Source: Sphingobacteriia bacterium
GTDB taxonomy: Bacteria; Bacteroidota; Bacteroidia; Chitinophagales; Chitinophagaceae
Direction: 5' to 3'
Length of the DNA stretch: 64,000 bases
NCBI GenBank assembly: GCA_004294135.1
Contig: RDZY01000012.1
Location: forward strand, 1-64,000
Made by a program: the position numbers and the translations under genes. Positions 17,139-26,761 of the stretch are shown piece after piece; position 1 is the stretch's first letter, and every line of letters starts with the position of its first letter. The notes beneath the pieces are model-generated. The model was not told the origin of the DNA, made no database searches, and saw only the letters and a list, made by a program, of their open reading frames with translations.

Positions 17139-17840
17139 CGACCCTTTTAGTAATAGTATGTCCTGTTCAAATGCCAATATAGATGCTGCATCATCCACTG
17201 AAAAATCGCCAATACGCGTTCTTCTTAAACTACTCATATAGCCCCCAACACCAAGTGATTTACCAAAATCATGGGCGAGGCTTCTAATATAAGTGCCAGT
17301 AGAGCAAACCACTTTAAAATGAACAATGGGCAGCGCAATCGCTTCAATAGTAAACGAATAAATGGTAATCGGCCGTGGCGCTAATACTACATCTATTCCT
17401 TTGCGAGCTGCTAAGTAAACTGGTTTCCCATCTTGTTTAATGGCCGAATGTATGGGCGGTACTTGCATAATCAATCCAGTAAATGCAGAGGTAGCAGCTT
17501 GAATTTGTTCGGCAGTTAAATGGTCAACCGTAAGATGATTTTCCGGCTCGGATTCTAAATCATATGTAGGCGTAGTTGCGCCAAGTGTGAAAGTACCTTT
17601 GTACTCTTTCTCCATTCCCATGTACTCATTTATTTTCTTGGTAAACTTTCCGGTACAAACAATGAGTAAGCCAGAGGCAAGCGGATCAAGGGTTCCCGCA
17701 TGCCCCACTTTTACAATGCGGGTAATATTTCTAATTTTCCTAACCACATCAAAAGAAGTCCACTCCAGCGGCTTATCAATCAAAATGACTTTGCCTTCCA
17801 GATAGGGTTGCAGCGCAGGATGAATTTCTTTTTGCTTCAT
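17109..17840 (-). CDS. truB: tRNA pseudouridine(55) synthase
   Basis: A 243-residue TruB. It has the N-terminal IDKPLEWTSFDVVRKIR and the catalytic motif VGHAGTLDPLASGLL with Asp52 as nucleophile, and STGTYIRSLAHDFGK later. It makes pseudouridine 55 in the T-loop of tRNAs. The length is on the short side, without the full C-terminal PUA domain of E. coli TruB (314 residues), as is common in Bacteroidota. The 3' end overlaps tamL by 30 bp in convergent orientation. proS lies upstream on the same strand, starting 63 bp beyond its end. Confidence 0.94.
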   Translation of the reverse strand: MKQKEIHPALQPYLEGKVILIDKPLEWTSFDVVRKIRNITRIVKVGHAGTLDPLASGLLIVCTGKFTKKINEYMGMEKEYKGTFTLGATTPTYDLESEPENHLTVDHLTAEQIQAATSAFTGLIMQVPPIHSAIKQDGKPVYLAARKGIDVVLAPRPITIYSFTIEAIALPIVHFKVVCSTGTYIRSLAHDFGKSLGVGGYMSSLRRTRIGDFSVDDAASILAFEQDILLLKGSLEREPNTQL

Positions 17841-17903
17841 ATAGAATCTCTATCAACTTTAAGCTAGCAAAGTAATTGGGAGTTGATTTTTTAAATAAAT
17901 ACA

Positions 17904-19382
17904 TTAATAAGCACGAGCAAAAAGAACGCGCTGGATAGATTTATTACCAGTTAAAATACAGACTCCTTCTTCAAGCGGGTTATCCAACGGAATACAGCGG
18001 ATGGTAGCTTTAGAAAGTTCTTTTATTTTATTTTCTGTTTCGGCAGTACCATCCCAATGGGCAGATACAAAACCAGTCTTCTTATCCAACACTTCCATAA
18101 ATTCATCCCAAGTGTTTACGATTGTAATATGTTCATCGCGGTATGCTTTGGCTTTGTTAAACATATTTATTTGAATGGTATTAAGTAAATGTTTGGTATA
18201 TGCTGCAATACCATCAAGAGCAACCGTGGTTTTTTCTTTGGTATCTCTGCGAGCAACTTCTACCACTTGATTTTCAAGGTCGCGAGCACCAACTGCAATA
18301 CGAATAGGTACTCCTTTCAATTCATATTCAGCAAATTTCCAACCGGGACGATTATTGTCGCCGTCGTCATATTTCACTCTAATACCCAATGCTTTCATAC
18401 TGGCCATCATTCCTTGCACCACATCGCCAATCATTGCTTTTTGTTCATCGCCCTTATAAATAGGTACAATCACTACTTGAATTGGGGCAATACGAGGAGG
18501 AATAATAAGTCCGTCATCATCGCTATGAGCCATTACGAGACCCCCAATTAAACGGGTACTAACCCCCCAACTGGTAGCCCATACATAATCGAGTTTATTA
18601 TTTTTATCACTGAATTTAACATCAAATGCTTTGGCAAAATTCTGCCCCAAAAAATGAGAAGTGCCCGCCTGTAAAGCTTTGCCATCTTGCATCAATGCTT
18701 CAATGCAATAGGTATCTTCTGCACCTGCAAAACGTTCATTGGGAGATTTAACGCCTTTGATTACTGGCATAGCCATCCAATTTTCAGCAAAATCAGCATA
18801 TATATCCAACATCCTGCGGGTTTCTTCTACCGCTTCTGCTGCTGTTGCGTGTGCGGTGTGACCTTCTTGCCATAAGAACTCTGCTGTACGCAAAAATAAA
18901 CGCGTACGCATTTCCCATCTTACTACATTAGCCCATTGATTAATGAGTAAAGGCAAGTCACGGTAAGATTGAATCCATCCTTTATAGGTATTCCAAATAA
19001 TGGCTTCACTGGTGGGGCGAACCACCAATTCTTCTTCTAGTTTAGCGTCTGGATCAACCATCAATTTACCCGGATTTGCGGGATCATTCTTTAACCGGTA
19101 ATGGGTAACCACAGCACATTCTTTGGCAAAGCCTTCTGCATTCTTTTCTTCTGCCTCAAATAAGCTTTTGGGGACGAATAAAGGGAAATAAGCATTCTGA
19201 TGCCCTGTATCTTTAAACATTTTATCAAGCGCATCACGCATATTTTCCCAAAGTGCAAAGCCATAAGGTTTAATCACCATACAGCCACGTACGGCAGTGT
19301 AATCGGCAAGATTTCCCTTAATTATTAAGTCGTTATACCACTGTGAATAATCCTGCGCACGTGAGGTTAGCTCCTTACCCAT
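17904..19382 (-). CDS. proS: Prolyl-tRNA synthetase, archaeal/eukaryotic type
   Basis: A 492-residue class II synthetase that charges tRNA-Pro. Motif 2 and the proline pocket are seen in [20 protein letters not shown] and [23 protein letters not shown], and the C-terminal anticodon-binding domain contains [15 protein letters not shown]. It lacks the editing domain inserted in the bacterial (E. coli-like) form, and belongs to the shorter archaeal/eukaryotic class usual in Bacteroidota. The start at 19382 ([16 protein letters not shown]) fits the family; a longer frame to 19463 would run beyond the -7 box at 19461-19468. Confidence 0.95.
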   Translation of the reverse strand: MGKELTSRAQDYSQWYNDLIIKGNLADYTAVRGCMVIKPYGFALWENMRDALDKMFKDTGHQNAYFPLFVPKSLFEAEEKNAEGFAKECAVVTHYRLKNDPANPGKLMVDPDAKLEEELVVRPTSEAIIWNTYKGWIQSYRDLPLLINQWANVVRWEMRTRLFLRTAEFLWQEGHTAHATAAEAVEETRRMLDIYADFAENWMAMPVIKGVKSPNERFAGAEDTYCIEALMQDGKALQAGTSHFLGQNFAKAFDVKFSDKNNKLDYVWATSWGVSTRLIGGLVMAHSDDDGLIIPPRIAPIQVVIVPIYKGDEQKAMIGDVVQGMMASMKALGIRVKYDDGDNNRPGWKFAEYELKGVPIRIAVGARDLENQVVEVARRDTKEKTTVALDGIAAYTKHLLNTIQINMFNKAKAYRDEHITIVNTWDEFMEVLDKKTGFVSAHWDGTAETENKIKELSKATIRCIPLDNPLEEGVCILTGNKSIQRVLFARAY

Positions 19383-19460
19383 ATCATTTATTTGATTTTT
19401 ATATTTATTAAAAGCTAGTTGGCATGTAATTTGGTGATAATATATTAAGTCAACAGCACG

Positions 19461-19468
19461 CAAATGTA
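19461..19468 (-). promoter_or_regulatory. -7 box of proS
   Basis: TACATTTG on the minus strand matches TAnnTTTG and ends 78 nt before the proS ATG, giving a leader of about 70 nt. No -33 TTTG at the right distance is seen. The region between proS and the divergent lipoprotein gene is 129 bp. Confidence 0.45.
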
Positions 19469-19511
19469 TGTAACTTCATGCAACGATTTTGATCATGTTA
19501 AAAGGAAGACT

Positions 19512-20339
19512 ATGAAAAAGTTATTCATCAGTTCAATCATTACAGCAAGTTTATTAACCGGATGCAGTTCGGTTTATCAGTCAGGACAAACACCTGATGA
19601 TATTTATTTTTCACCCGGTAAGGAGGTAGGGGTCGTAGAAGTAAAGCGGAATAATAACGACGAAGATCGTTATCAAGAATATACCAGCACCTCTGATAAT
19701 CGTTACCTAAGAATGCGTGTAGCCAACAGAAATCGTTGGAGTAATATTGATGATTTTAGTTATTGGAATGATATGCGGTATAACTTCTCTCCTTTGGCAT
19801 TCAATACCATGAATAATTTCAACAATTGGGGCTGGGGCAGTCATCCATGGGGTATGCAGTTAAATCCTTGGAATATTGGGTGCAATAATGGTTTAGGTAT
19901 AAGTGCATGGAGCAATTGGTATGGCGGCGGCTGGGGAAATGGATTAGGTGGAAGCCATTTAGGATGGGGTAGTCCAATATTTAATGTGATTACCTACGCA
20001 AATCCAAAAGCAATCCCTGCTACTTATACTTCGGGTTCAAATATCAATGCTTATAGAAACAGGACTTACAATAATGCTAATATTATCAGTGGTGGAAAAG
20101 ACAGTTGGTATGCACCAGGCAACTCAGCTAGCAACAATGGACTTGGCAACTTAGTAAAAAGGGTATTTACCCAACCCAATACTTCGGGCAATAATAACAA
20201 TTCATATGATAGGCCTGCCAGAACATTTGGAAGTTCATCTGGGAGCAACAGTGCCCCCAGCAGCAATGCAGGTGGGTCTAGTGGCGGGTTTAAAAGTTCC
20301 GGATCCAGTGCCAGCACTCCGCGTGGTAGGGGAAATTAA
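19512..20339 (+). CDS. Lipoprotein with Trp/Gly/Asn-rich low-complexity region
   Basis: A 275-residue protein I do not recognise. The N-terminus MKKLFISSIITASLLTGCSS is a lipoprotein signal with Cys18. A charged stretch follows (about 35-75), then a long Trp/Gly/Asn-rich region (about 85-165) with repeated patterns such as NNWGWGSHPWG and NWYGGGWGNGLGG, then a Ser/Asn/Gly tail (about 195-275). This composition suggests an exposed, weakly structured or adhesive surface lipoprotein, but that is a guess. The start at 19512 is chosen for the lipobox. It is divergent from proS and 110 bp upstream of the next outer-membrane gene. Confidence 0.8.
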   Translation: MKKLFISSIITASLLTGCSSVYQSGQTPDDIYFSPGKEVGVVEVKRNNNDEDRYQEYTSTSDNRYLRMRVANRNRWSNIDDFSYWNDMRYNFSPLAFNTMNNFNNWGWGSHPWGMQLNPWNIGCNNGLGISAWSNWYGGGWGNGLGGSHLGWGSPIFNVITYANPKAIPATYTSGSNINAYRNRTYNNANIISGGKDSWYAPGNSASNNGLGNLVKRVFTQPNTSGNNNNSYDRPARTFGSSSGSNSAPSSNAGGSSGGFKSSGSSASTPRGRGN

Positions 20340-20449
20340 ATTAAGATTGGTTTCATTGAAAATACAAATGGTATCCCAACCAAAAGGGTTGCCCATATAA
20401 ACCTATAGGTAAAAGCTTAGCCCAACCCGAAAACAATAAAAGTAACGCA

Positions 20450-21988
20450 ATGAGAAAATTTTTTCCAATATTATTCAGCTTTTGTTTTTTTATTGGTAAT
20501 GCACAAACCCCTGAAGACGCATTGCGGCTGGCTTGGTTTACCCAAAACGGAACCGCAAGAAATATGGCAGTAGGCGGTGTAATGGGTTCTTTGGGCGGTG
20601 ATATTTCTTCCAACCATATTAATCCAGCAGGTATTGGACTGTATAAAACAAGGGAGATTGTTTTATCACCAGGTTTTTTATTCAACAACAATAAATTCAA
20701 TTATCGGGGTAGTGATACCAGTAATAAAAAAAATAATTTCGGCTACGGTACTTCAGGAATTGTGCTGGCAGGAACTAATAAATATGGCAATAGCAAATGG
20801 ACCAGCTCTGCTTTTGCCATATCGGTAAATCAACTGGCCAATTACAACAGCAGGGTTCAGTTCAAAGGATTTAACAATACCAGTTCATTTTCAGAAAAAT
20901 ATTTAGAAGAATTAACCCGAGATAGGGCTGATACCAATGCGGCACTCAGCAATTATATTTTTGGTTCCTCATTGGCATTTAGAACTTTCCTATTAGACAC
21001 CATTCGGGGCGCAAATGGCTCCTTTGCTGGATACCAAAGTCTAGTCCCCATTTCAACAGGTGTGAATCAATTATACGACGCCACTAATACTGGCAGCTAC
21101 AATGAAATTGCAATTGGCATGGCAGGAAATATGGCCGATAAACTTTATGTTGGTGCCAGTTTAACCATTCCCATTATTCAATATAATCGGGAATTATTTT
21201 ACAGTGAACGTGATGCCACTAACAATACCAATAACCAGTTTAGCTTTTTTGAATACAAAGAACAATTCTCATCAAGCGGAATCGGTGTTGGGTTAAAACT
21301 GGGTGCCATTTACAAGCCTCAAGAATATTTTAGAATTGGATTTGCTTTTCACACGCCACAGTTATTGAGCATGACGGACAGAATTCGTTCTTCAATGATA
21401 GCCAATACAGAGTCTTTTAACGGTCAATTATCCGAAAGTAGTGATGCGCTGAACAGTGGGCAAGGGGGTAAGTCTACTTACAATATAACTACTCCTTGGA
21501 GAATGATTGGTAGTATGAGTTATGTGTTTCGCGAGACTTCAGATACCAGAAAACAAAGAGCATTTATTAGTGCCGATATTGAATATGTAAACTATAGAGC
21601 TGCTCGTTATTCGGCTGCTACAGAAAATGAAAATGATCCTGCCCTTCGCAATTATTATAATTTAATTAATGATGCAATTAAAGACACTTACAAAGGGAAT
21701 GTGAATCTTAGATTAGGTGGTGAATTGAAATTCAATACTATTATGGTTCGTTTAGGAACTGCTTATTACAGAAGCCCATATCAAGATGAAGCCCTGAAAG
21801 CCAGTAGAATCATTGGTTCTGGCGGTATTGGATATAGAAACAAAGGGATATTTATTGACCTTACCTATTCGCATATCATGAATAAAGATGTGGCATTTGC
21901 CTATCGTTTAAACGACAAACCCAATACTTTTGCATCACAGAGCGGCAGCCGTGGAAGCTTGATGTTGACCGTTGGATTTAAGTTTTAA
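20450..21988 (+). CDS. FadL/OmpP1-like outer-membrane protein
   Basis: A 512-residue protein with a signal peptide (cleavage near GNAQ, about 19) and a start of the mature chain like FadL-type channels: TPEDALRLAWFTQNGTARNMAVGGVMGSLGGDISSNHINPAGIG. The rest is beta-strand rich and ends LMLTVGFKF with a terminal Phe. FadL-type proteins take up hydrophobic molecules through the outer membrane; many Bacteroidota carry several with unknown ligands. It ends 1 bp before the convergent rimO gene. Confidence 0.82.
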   Translation: MRKFFPILFSFCFFIGNAQTPEDALRLAWFTQNGTARNMAVGGVMGSLGGDISSNHINPAGIGLYKTREIVLSPGFLFNNNKFNYRGSDTSNKKNNFGYGTSGIVLAGTNKYGNSKWTSSAFAISVNQLANYNSRVQFKGFNNTSSFSEKYLEELTRDRADTNAALSNYIFGSSLAFRTFLLDTIRGANGSFAGYQSLVPISTGVNQLYDATNTGSYNEIAIGMAGNMADKLYVGASLTIPIIQYNRELFYSERDATNNTNNQFSFFEYKEQFSSSGIGVGLKLGAIYKPQEYFRIGFAFHTPQLLSMTDRIRSSMIANTESFNGQLSESSDALNSGQGGKSTYNITTPWRMIGSMSYVFRETSDTRKQRAFISADIEYVNYRAARYSAATENENDPALRNYYNLINDAIKDTYKGNVNLRLGGELKFNTIMVRLGTAYYRSPYQDEALKASRIIGSGGIGYRNKGIFIDLTYSHIMNKDVAFAYRLNDKPNTFASQSGSRGSLMLTVGFKF

Positions 21989-21989
21989 A

Positions 21990-23297
21990 TTAAACCACGT
22001 CACCCTCTAAATCATAATCATACGCTTTGGTGATTTTTACCATAACAAAATCTCCAATGGTAAGTTTTTTGGTAGCATGTATCACCACTTCATTGTCTAC
22101 TTCAACACTATCAAATTCAGTGCGGCCCAGATAGCGACCTGCTTCTTTTTTATCAATCAGTACTTTGAGTATTTTTCCTATTTTTTCTTGGTTCTTTTCA
22201 TAAGAAATCTCTTGCTGCACTTCCATAATTTCCTGTGCGCGCGCTGCTTTTACTTCTGCGGGAATATCATCTACCAAATCATGGGCGCTGGTATTTTCTT
22301 CATGAGAATAATTAAAAATACCTACCCTATCAAACCGATGTTCTTGTAAAAACGCTTTCAATTCTGCTATATCCGCATCGGTTTCTCCTGGGAAACCAGC
22401 AATTAGGGTAGTTCGGAGACAAATACCTGGAACTCTTTCTCGAATTTGCTGAATCAGTTCTGTCATTTCTTCACGGGTAATATTACGGTGCATAGCTTTC
22501 AGCATATTATTACTGGCATGCTGCAAAGGCATATCTAAATATTTACAGATATTATCTCTCTCACGCATCACATCTAGAATTTCTAAGGGGAACTTACTGG
22601 GGTATGCATAGTGTAAACGAATCCATTCCAACCCTTTTATATCTGCTAGTGAATTGAGTAAGCGAGGGAGTTCTCTTTTTTTATAAATATCAAGCCCGTA
22701 ATAAGTCAACTCCTGTGCAATCAGCATAATTTCCTTCACTCCTTTCTTCACTAGGCTTTCTGCTTCTTCTACCAAAGATTCAATGGTTCTACTAATATGC
22801 TGACCACGCATAAGCGGGATGGCACAAAATGAGCAGGTACGATTACAACCTTCGCTAATTTTTAGGTAAGCGTAGTGTTTAGGAGTACTAAGCATCCGCT
22901 CACCCAATAGTTCTGCTTTATAATCGGCGTTAAACTGCTTTAGTATTAAAGGCAGTTCAAGTGTACCAAACCATGCATCTACTTCGGGCATTTCAGCTTC
23001 TAAATCGCCTCTATACCGCTCACTTAAACAGCCAGTCACGTAAACCTTATCCAGCTTGCCGCGGCGCTTCAACTCCAACTGATCTAAAATGGTATTAACA
23101 CTCTCCTCTTTGGCTTTATCAATAAAACCACAGGTATTTATGACAACCACATTATGGTCGAGCTTGGTATTCTCATGTACCACTGCATAATCATTGGCTG
23201 CCAATTGTCCGCTCAGTACTTCAGAATCTACCAGATTCTTACTACAGCCTAGAGTAATAATATTGACCTTATCTTTTTTAAGTGTTTTTGCCTTCAT
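21990..23297 (-). CDS. rimO: Ribosomal protein S12 methylthiotransferase
   Basis: A 435-residue radical-SAM methylthiotransferase. The N-terminal UPF0004 domain has LGCSKNLVDSEVLSG, NTCGFI and VTGCLSERY, supplying the three cysteines of the second cluster. The radical SAM motif is CNRTCSFCAIPLMRG, and a TRAM domain closes the protein. RimO adds methylthio to an Asp of ribosomal protein S12. LGCSKN and the ITLGCSKNLVDSE start separate it from MiaB, which is also in this window. The start at 23297 fits homologues; the longer frame to 23372 would overlap the alkB-like gene. Confidence 0.94.
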   Translation of the reverse strand: MKAKTLKKDKVNIITLGCSKNLVDSEVLSGQLAANDYAVVHENTKLDHNVVVINTCGFIDKAKEESVNTILDQLELKRRGKLDKVYVTGCLSERYRGDLEAEMPEVDAWFGTLELPLILKQFNADYKAELLGERMLSTPKHYAYLKISEGCNRTCSFCAIPLMRGQHISRTIESLVEEAESLVKKGVKEIMLIAQELTYYGLDIYKKRELPRLLNSLADIKGLEWIRLHYAYPSKFPLEILDVMRERDNICKYLDMPLQHASNNMLKAMHRNITREEMTELIQQIRERVPGICLRTTLIAGFPGETDADIAELKAFLQEHRFDRVGIFNYSHEENTSAHDLVDDIPAEVKAARAQEIMEVQQEISYEKNQEKIGKILKVLIDKKEAGRYLGRTEFDSVEVDNEVVIHATKKLTIGDFVMVKITKAYDYDLEGDVV

Positions 23298-23303
23298 GAA
23301 ACA

Positions 23304-23311
23304 CAAAAATA
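23304..23311 (-). promoter_or_regulatory. -7 box of rimO, nearly leaderless
   Basis: TATTTTTG on the minus strand matches TAnnTTTG and ends 6 nt before the A of the rimO ATG. This would give a leader of about 0-2 nt. There is no good -33 box. Confidence 0.4.
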
Positions 23312-23364
23312 AGGAAATAAGGGGTAGGTGCGGAAATGTGATGATGGTAGCCCTCGTTTTTACA

Positions 23365-23964
23365 TTACCCAACGATGGTTCTGAAAGTAAGATTAATCCT
23401 AGGTTTTGTGGTGAGTTTAGTGGGTGGAAGCCTATGCAACCAATGCGTTTGGGTAGTATGTTTCATCAGCAATAGGCTACCATGCTCCAGAATTATTGAG
23501 ATGGTTGACTGATCTTGTTTGTGCTTAAAAGAAAATTTTCGTTCTGCACCGAGACTCAAAGATGCAATTGCTCCGTCTTTCTTCAAATCTTTTTCTGCAT
23601 CGCTATGCCAAGCCATTCCTTCATTACCATTATGGTAGAGATTCAATAAGCAAGAATTGTACTGCTCACCTGTTTTTACTTCAACCAAAGTTTTAAGTGC
23701 CAACAATTCATTTGTCCACGGAAGTGCATATTTTGTAGTATTGGAATAAGAATAGGCAAAACCTTTATCCCCATACCAAGCAACTTTTCGTTTTGTGATG
23801 ATGCGTTTCCCAAACATAATTGCTTCATCATTTTTCCATTCGATGGTGTGAAGTAATAATTCAAAATAATGATTGGCATCTTTTAAAGAAAATAGCTTTC
23901 CATAATAATTTACTGTGCCTTCTTTTGGTAAAAGATTGGTGATTTCGCTGCTGAATAAATCCAT
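23365..23964 (-). CDS. AlkB-like 2-oxoglutarate/Fe(II) dioxygenase
   Basis: A 199-residue protein with the AlkB fold signatures: the iron ligands His and Asp in MAWHSDAEKDL, a distal His in HTTQTHWLHRLPPT, and the 2-oxoglutarate-binding RINLTFR near the C-terminus. ATTKYALPWTNELLALK-type residues match the nucleotide-recognition lid of ALKBH2/3-like enzymes. These enzymes reverse alkylation such as 1-methyladenine and 3-methylcytosine in DNA or RNA by oxidation. It is not next to ada or other adaptive-response genes. It lies 67 bp upstream of rimO on the same strand. Confidence 0.88.
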   Translation of the reverse strand: MDLFSSEITNLLPKEGTVNYYGKLFSLKDANHYFELLLHTIEWKNDEAIMFGKRIITKRKVAWYGDKGFAYSYSNTTKYALPWTNELLALKTLVEVKTGEQYNSCLLNLYHNGNEGMAWHSDAEKDLKKDGAIASLSLGAERKFSFKHKQDQSTISIILEHGSLLLMKHTTQTHWLHRLPPTKLTTKPRINLTFRTIVG

Positions 23965-24046
23965 CTTATAATACTTCTCTAATTGAGATAATAAAACAGT
24001 CTAGGTAGCTATTTAGTTCGTTTAATTTCTAATACATTGAATAATT

Positions 24047-26614
24047 TTAAAAAGCATGTCGAAATGTAACACCAAAAGTGCGAGGGTCACCCAAAACGGC
24101 TGCATAAAGCCCTGAGCTACCTGCTGCTGGCAAGAGCTGTTCTAAATAGTTTTGGTTCGTTATATTTCGAGACCATACCATTATTGTCAATCCATTTGAA
24201 GCTCGAAAACCAATTCGCCCATTTAGTAAAGCATATCCGTTAATATTCAAATATTTAGATTGGGAAGCACTTGATGAAAAAGAAGATCGAAAGTAGGTAT
24301 CAAGGGCTAAAAAGAAATTTCCTTTTAAAGAAAACAAACTGCCTTCACCAGTCATTTCAATACCTAAAGAGCCAGCCCATTTAGAAATACCTGGCAACCT
24401 ACTACCAGAGATATCTTTAAATGTGGCAGTACCGCCTACTTCTTCAAGTGGAACAGGGGCATTGGCGAATGAGATATATTTCCCATCGGTATAAGAAACT
24501 GCCGCTGTTAATGCAATATGATTGCGAATTCTGAGACTCCCCTCTAATTCTGCCCCTTTAACATTCACTTTTTCAGCATTGGCAAGATAGCCCCTATTTA
24601 CGCCAATTTCTGCAGTTTGAACCTGCGTTTGGTAATCACTAATAGCAGTGTTAAAGACCACAAAATTAAGGTTTGATTGCGGGTTAGGTTTGGTTTTTAT
24701 GCCAACCTCATAATGGGTAATATGTTCTGGTTTTACACTTGCTAATTCAAGTAAAGTAGTACCATTGGCCGTTGGCAATCCACCTAAATTTACACCAACA
24801 GGCTTATAACTATCGGCATAAGTTGCAAACGCATTTATATTTTTATTGGGTTTATAAGCGAGTGTAATTTGCCCTGAAAAATTAGCTTCTGCTATTTTAA
24901 TATTAAAGGATTGATTCGTGTAAATACTGTTTTTTAGGGCTATTAATGCGGGATCAGTTGTTTGTAATCCCCCATAAGTTTCACGTTCATAGAAAACAAA
25001 TTTATCATCATAGTTATAGCGAATACCCGGTAAAAAATGCAATTTTTCTGTGATTGCAAAATCTAGTTGACTATATATTGCTGCACCTTTCGTTTTAAGA
25101 ATCGAAATTGTATTTGTACCAAAACCATCAAACAACTCTGGAGTTTTCCATAATGTAGAAGTTGAGCTTTGCGCAAAACGCCATTGAGCAGCACCAGACT
25201 CTTCTGTTTGTACTGGGTCTGATTTTAAATCTTGACTAATAAAAAAAACCCCAAATACGCCATTCAACTTTGGTGAAAGCTGACCTATATATTTAATTTC
25301 CTGCGACCATTGTTGATGCCTTGAATTACCTTGTGATTTGGTTAATACAGGAAGTCCAATAAAATCCCTATCATTGGAAGGATCCCAATTCCAATATCTC
25401 CAAGCAGATATTGAGCTAAGTTTGCCCTTACCCATTTTTATACCTATATTTATAGAAGTGCCTCCAAAATAGTTATTGGCTTTCAAAGGGGAGTTGGCAT
25501 CGGTTATTCTATCAAAAGGATTGGTTGTTGGCAATTTATAGTTCAAGTCATTCACTATATGATTGAATTGGCGATATGTTGAACGCATAGTTTTTACAAC
25601 ACCAGCCACTACCGTAGCATAACCATCGGGGCGTTGTTGAGCATTATCTACTATAATTAAAATACTGATTTTATTGGTTGGCTTATAAAGCATTTGAGCT
25701 CTGTAACCCATATTATTAAGTGTATTGGTAGGTTTTTGAGTTGTTAAATTAAATATTGTTCCGTCACGTTGTGTTCCAGAAAACGATACCCTTGCTGCAA
25801 TATTTTTACTTAAAGGGCCAGTAACAGAAGCTTTTGCTTGAATATAATTCAGGTTACCATAACTGGTTTCAAATGTACTACTTGGTGTAAAGCTTGGCGC
25901 ATTGGTGGTAATATTAAAAGCTCCTGCGGTGGTATTTTTTCCATACAATGTACCTTGTGGACCACGAAGCACTTCAATCCTTTCTATATCTACAAAATCA
26001 AGCGCAGTAGCAGCGGGACGTGCATAATAAACACCGTCAACATAAAAGCCAACGCCAGGATCGATACCATCATTAGTAAGCCCAAATGTAGAACCCATAC
26101 CTCTTATATTGAGGGTTGTATTTCTTGCATTTGATGAATACATTTGTATAGATGGCACCAATTCTTTCAGTCGATTGGGATTAAATGCTCCAGTTTCATT
26201 GGCTTTTGCACCAAGCACTACCGAAATTGGTATTGGAATATCTTGTAAAGTTTCCTGTTTGCTTCGTGATGAAACCACTATATCCCCTAACAGATTTAGA
26301 TTTTTATCTAATTGGATTTCCAGCTTATTTTCACCCACAATGACCTCTTTTTTTTGATACCCAATATATGATACAACAAGTGTAAAAGGCAGTTTCTGAC
26401 CTGTTATAAGAGCGAACTCGCCATTTATATCAGTTGCAGCGCCATTGGTGGTTCCTTTAATATTTACATTGGCTCCAATCAGAACCTCATTTGTGCGAGC
26501 ATCCACCACTCTGCCCCAAACGGTTGCATTTATTTCGGGTTTATTTTGAGCCGCTATAAAAAAAGGAAAGAAAAATATTCCACCAAGAATTGTCCTTATA
26601 TTATTTTTTTTCAT
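24047..26614 (-). CDS. TonB-dependent receptor with CarboxypepD_reg-like domain
   Basis: An 855-residue outer-membrane receptor. After a signal peptide (ends near FIAAQ, about 23) comes a CarboxypepD_reg-like beta-sandwich (about 30-108), then a plug domain (about 118-230) with IPIPISVVLG, TTLNIRGMG and IERIEVLRGPQGTLYGKNTTAGAFNI, then a 22-strand barrel ending FGVTFRHAF. It resembles siderophore and polyphenol-type receptors rather than SusC, and no SusD gene follows. The ligand is unknown. The promoter at 26689-26719 is covered by a palindrome, so it is probably repressed by a dimeric regulator. It is divergent from a ClC channel gene. Confidence 0.9.
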   Translation of the reverse strand: MKKNNIRTILGGIFFFPFFIAAQNKPEINATVWGRVVDARTNEVLIGANVNIKGTTNGAATDINGEFALITGQKLPFTLVVSYIGYQKKEVIVGENKLEIQLDKNLNLLGDIVVSSRSKQETLQDIPIPISVVLGAKANETGAFNPNRLKELVPSIQMYSSNARNTTLNIRGMGSTFGLTNDGIDPGVGFYVDGVYYARPAATALDFVDIERIEVLRGPQGTLYGKNTTAGAFNITTNAPSFTPSSTFETSYGNLNYIQAKASVTGPLSKNIAARVSFSGTQRDGTIFNLTTQKPTNTLNNMGYRAQMLYKPTNKISILIIVDNAQQRPDGYATVVAGVVKTMRSTYRQFNHIVNDLNYKLPTTNPFDRITDANSPLKANNYFGGTSINIGIKMGKGKLSSISAWRYWNWDPSNDRDFIGLPVLTKSQGNSRHQQWSQEIKYIGQLSPKLNGVFGVFFISQDLKSDPVQTEESGAAQWRFAQSSTSTLWKTPELFDGFGTNTISILKTKGAAIYSQLDFAITEKLHFLPGIRYNYDDKFVFYERETYGGLQTTDPALIALKNSIYTNQSFNIKIAEANFSGQITLAYKPNKNINAFATYADSYKPVGVNLGGLPTANGTTLLELASVKPEHITHYEVGIKTKPNPQSNLNFVVFNTAISDYQTQVQTAEIGVNRGYLANAEKVNVKGAELEGSLRIRNHIALTAAVSYTDGKYISFANAPVPLEEVGGTATFKDISGSRLPGISKWAGSLGIEMTGEGSLFSLKGNFFLALDTYFRSSFSSSASQSKYLNINGYALLNGRIGFRASNGLTIMVWSRNITNQNYLEQLLPAAGSSGLYAAVLGDPRTFGVTFRHAF

Positions 26615-26688
26615 TTTACTATTTTATTCATTTTACTATATAGCTTGATCTCAATAAATGGCTTAAAAGATTAGATGCCGATGTTGGG

Positions 26689-26719
26689 CAAATGTAACGA
26701 TTTTAATTAGTCTATCAAA
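26689..26719 (-). promoter_or_regulatory. Promoter of the TonB receptor gene
   Basis: TTTG at 26719-26716 and TACATTTG at 26696-26689 on the minus strand are separated by exactly 19 bp, a near-ideal Bacteroidota promoter. The expected start site near 26684 gives a leader of about 70 nt. Confidence 0.75.
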
Positions 26720-26732
26720 TTAATAGACTAAT
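26706..26732. promoter_or_regulatory. Palindromic operator candidate over the -33 box
   Basis: ATTAGTCTAT (26706-26715) and ATAGACTAAT (26723-26732) are perfect 10-bp inverted arms around a 7-bp centre. The centre contains the -33 TTTG of the TonB receptor promoter. A dimer bound here would block RNA polymerase. The regulator is unknown. Confidence 0.55.
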
Positions 26733-26761
26733 AATTTAAAATAATATACTACTGCCAATAG

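Noticed and set aside
18189..18551. 120-residue plus-strand ORF inside proS
   Set aside because: Antisense shadow of a conserved synthetase; Cys/Asn/His-rich composition typical of reverse reading.
20066..20317. Leu/Pro-rich 83-residue minus-strand ORF
   Set aside because: It is the reverse reading of the Ser/Gly/Asn tail of the lipoprotein gene.
20370..20400. Short CAACC/GGTTG hairpin between the Trp-rich lipoprotein and the FadL-like gene
   Set aside because: Only five pairs and no T-tract follows, so it is not a credible terminator.
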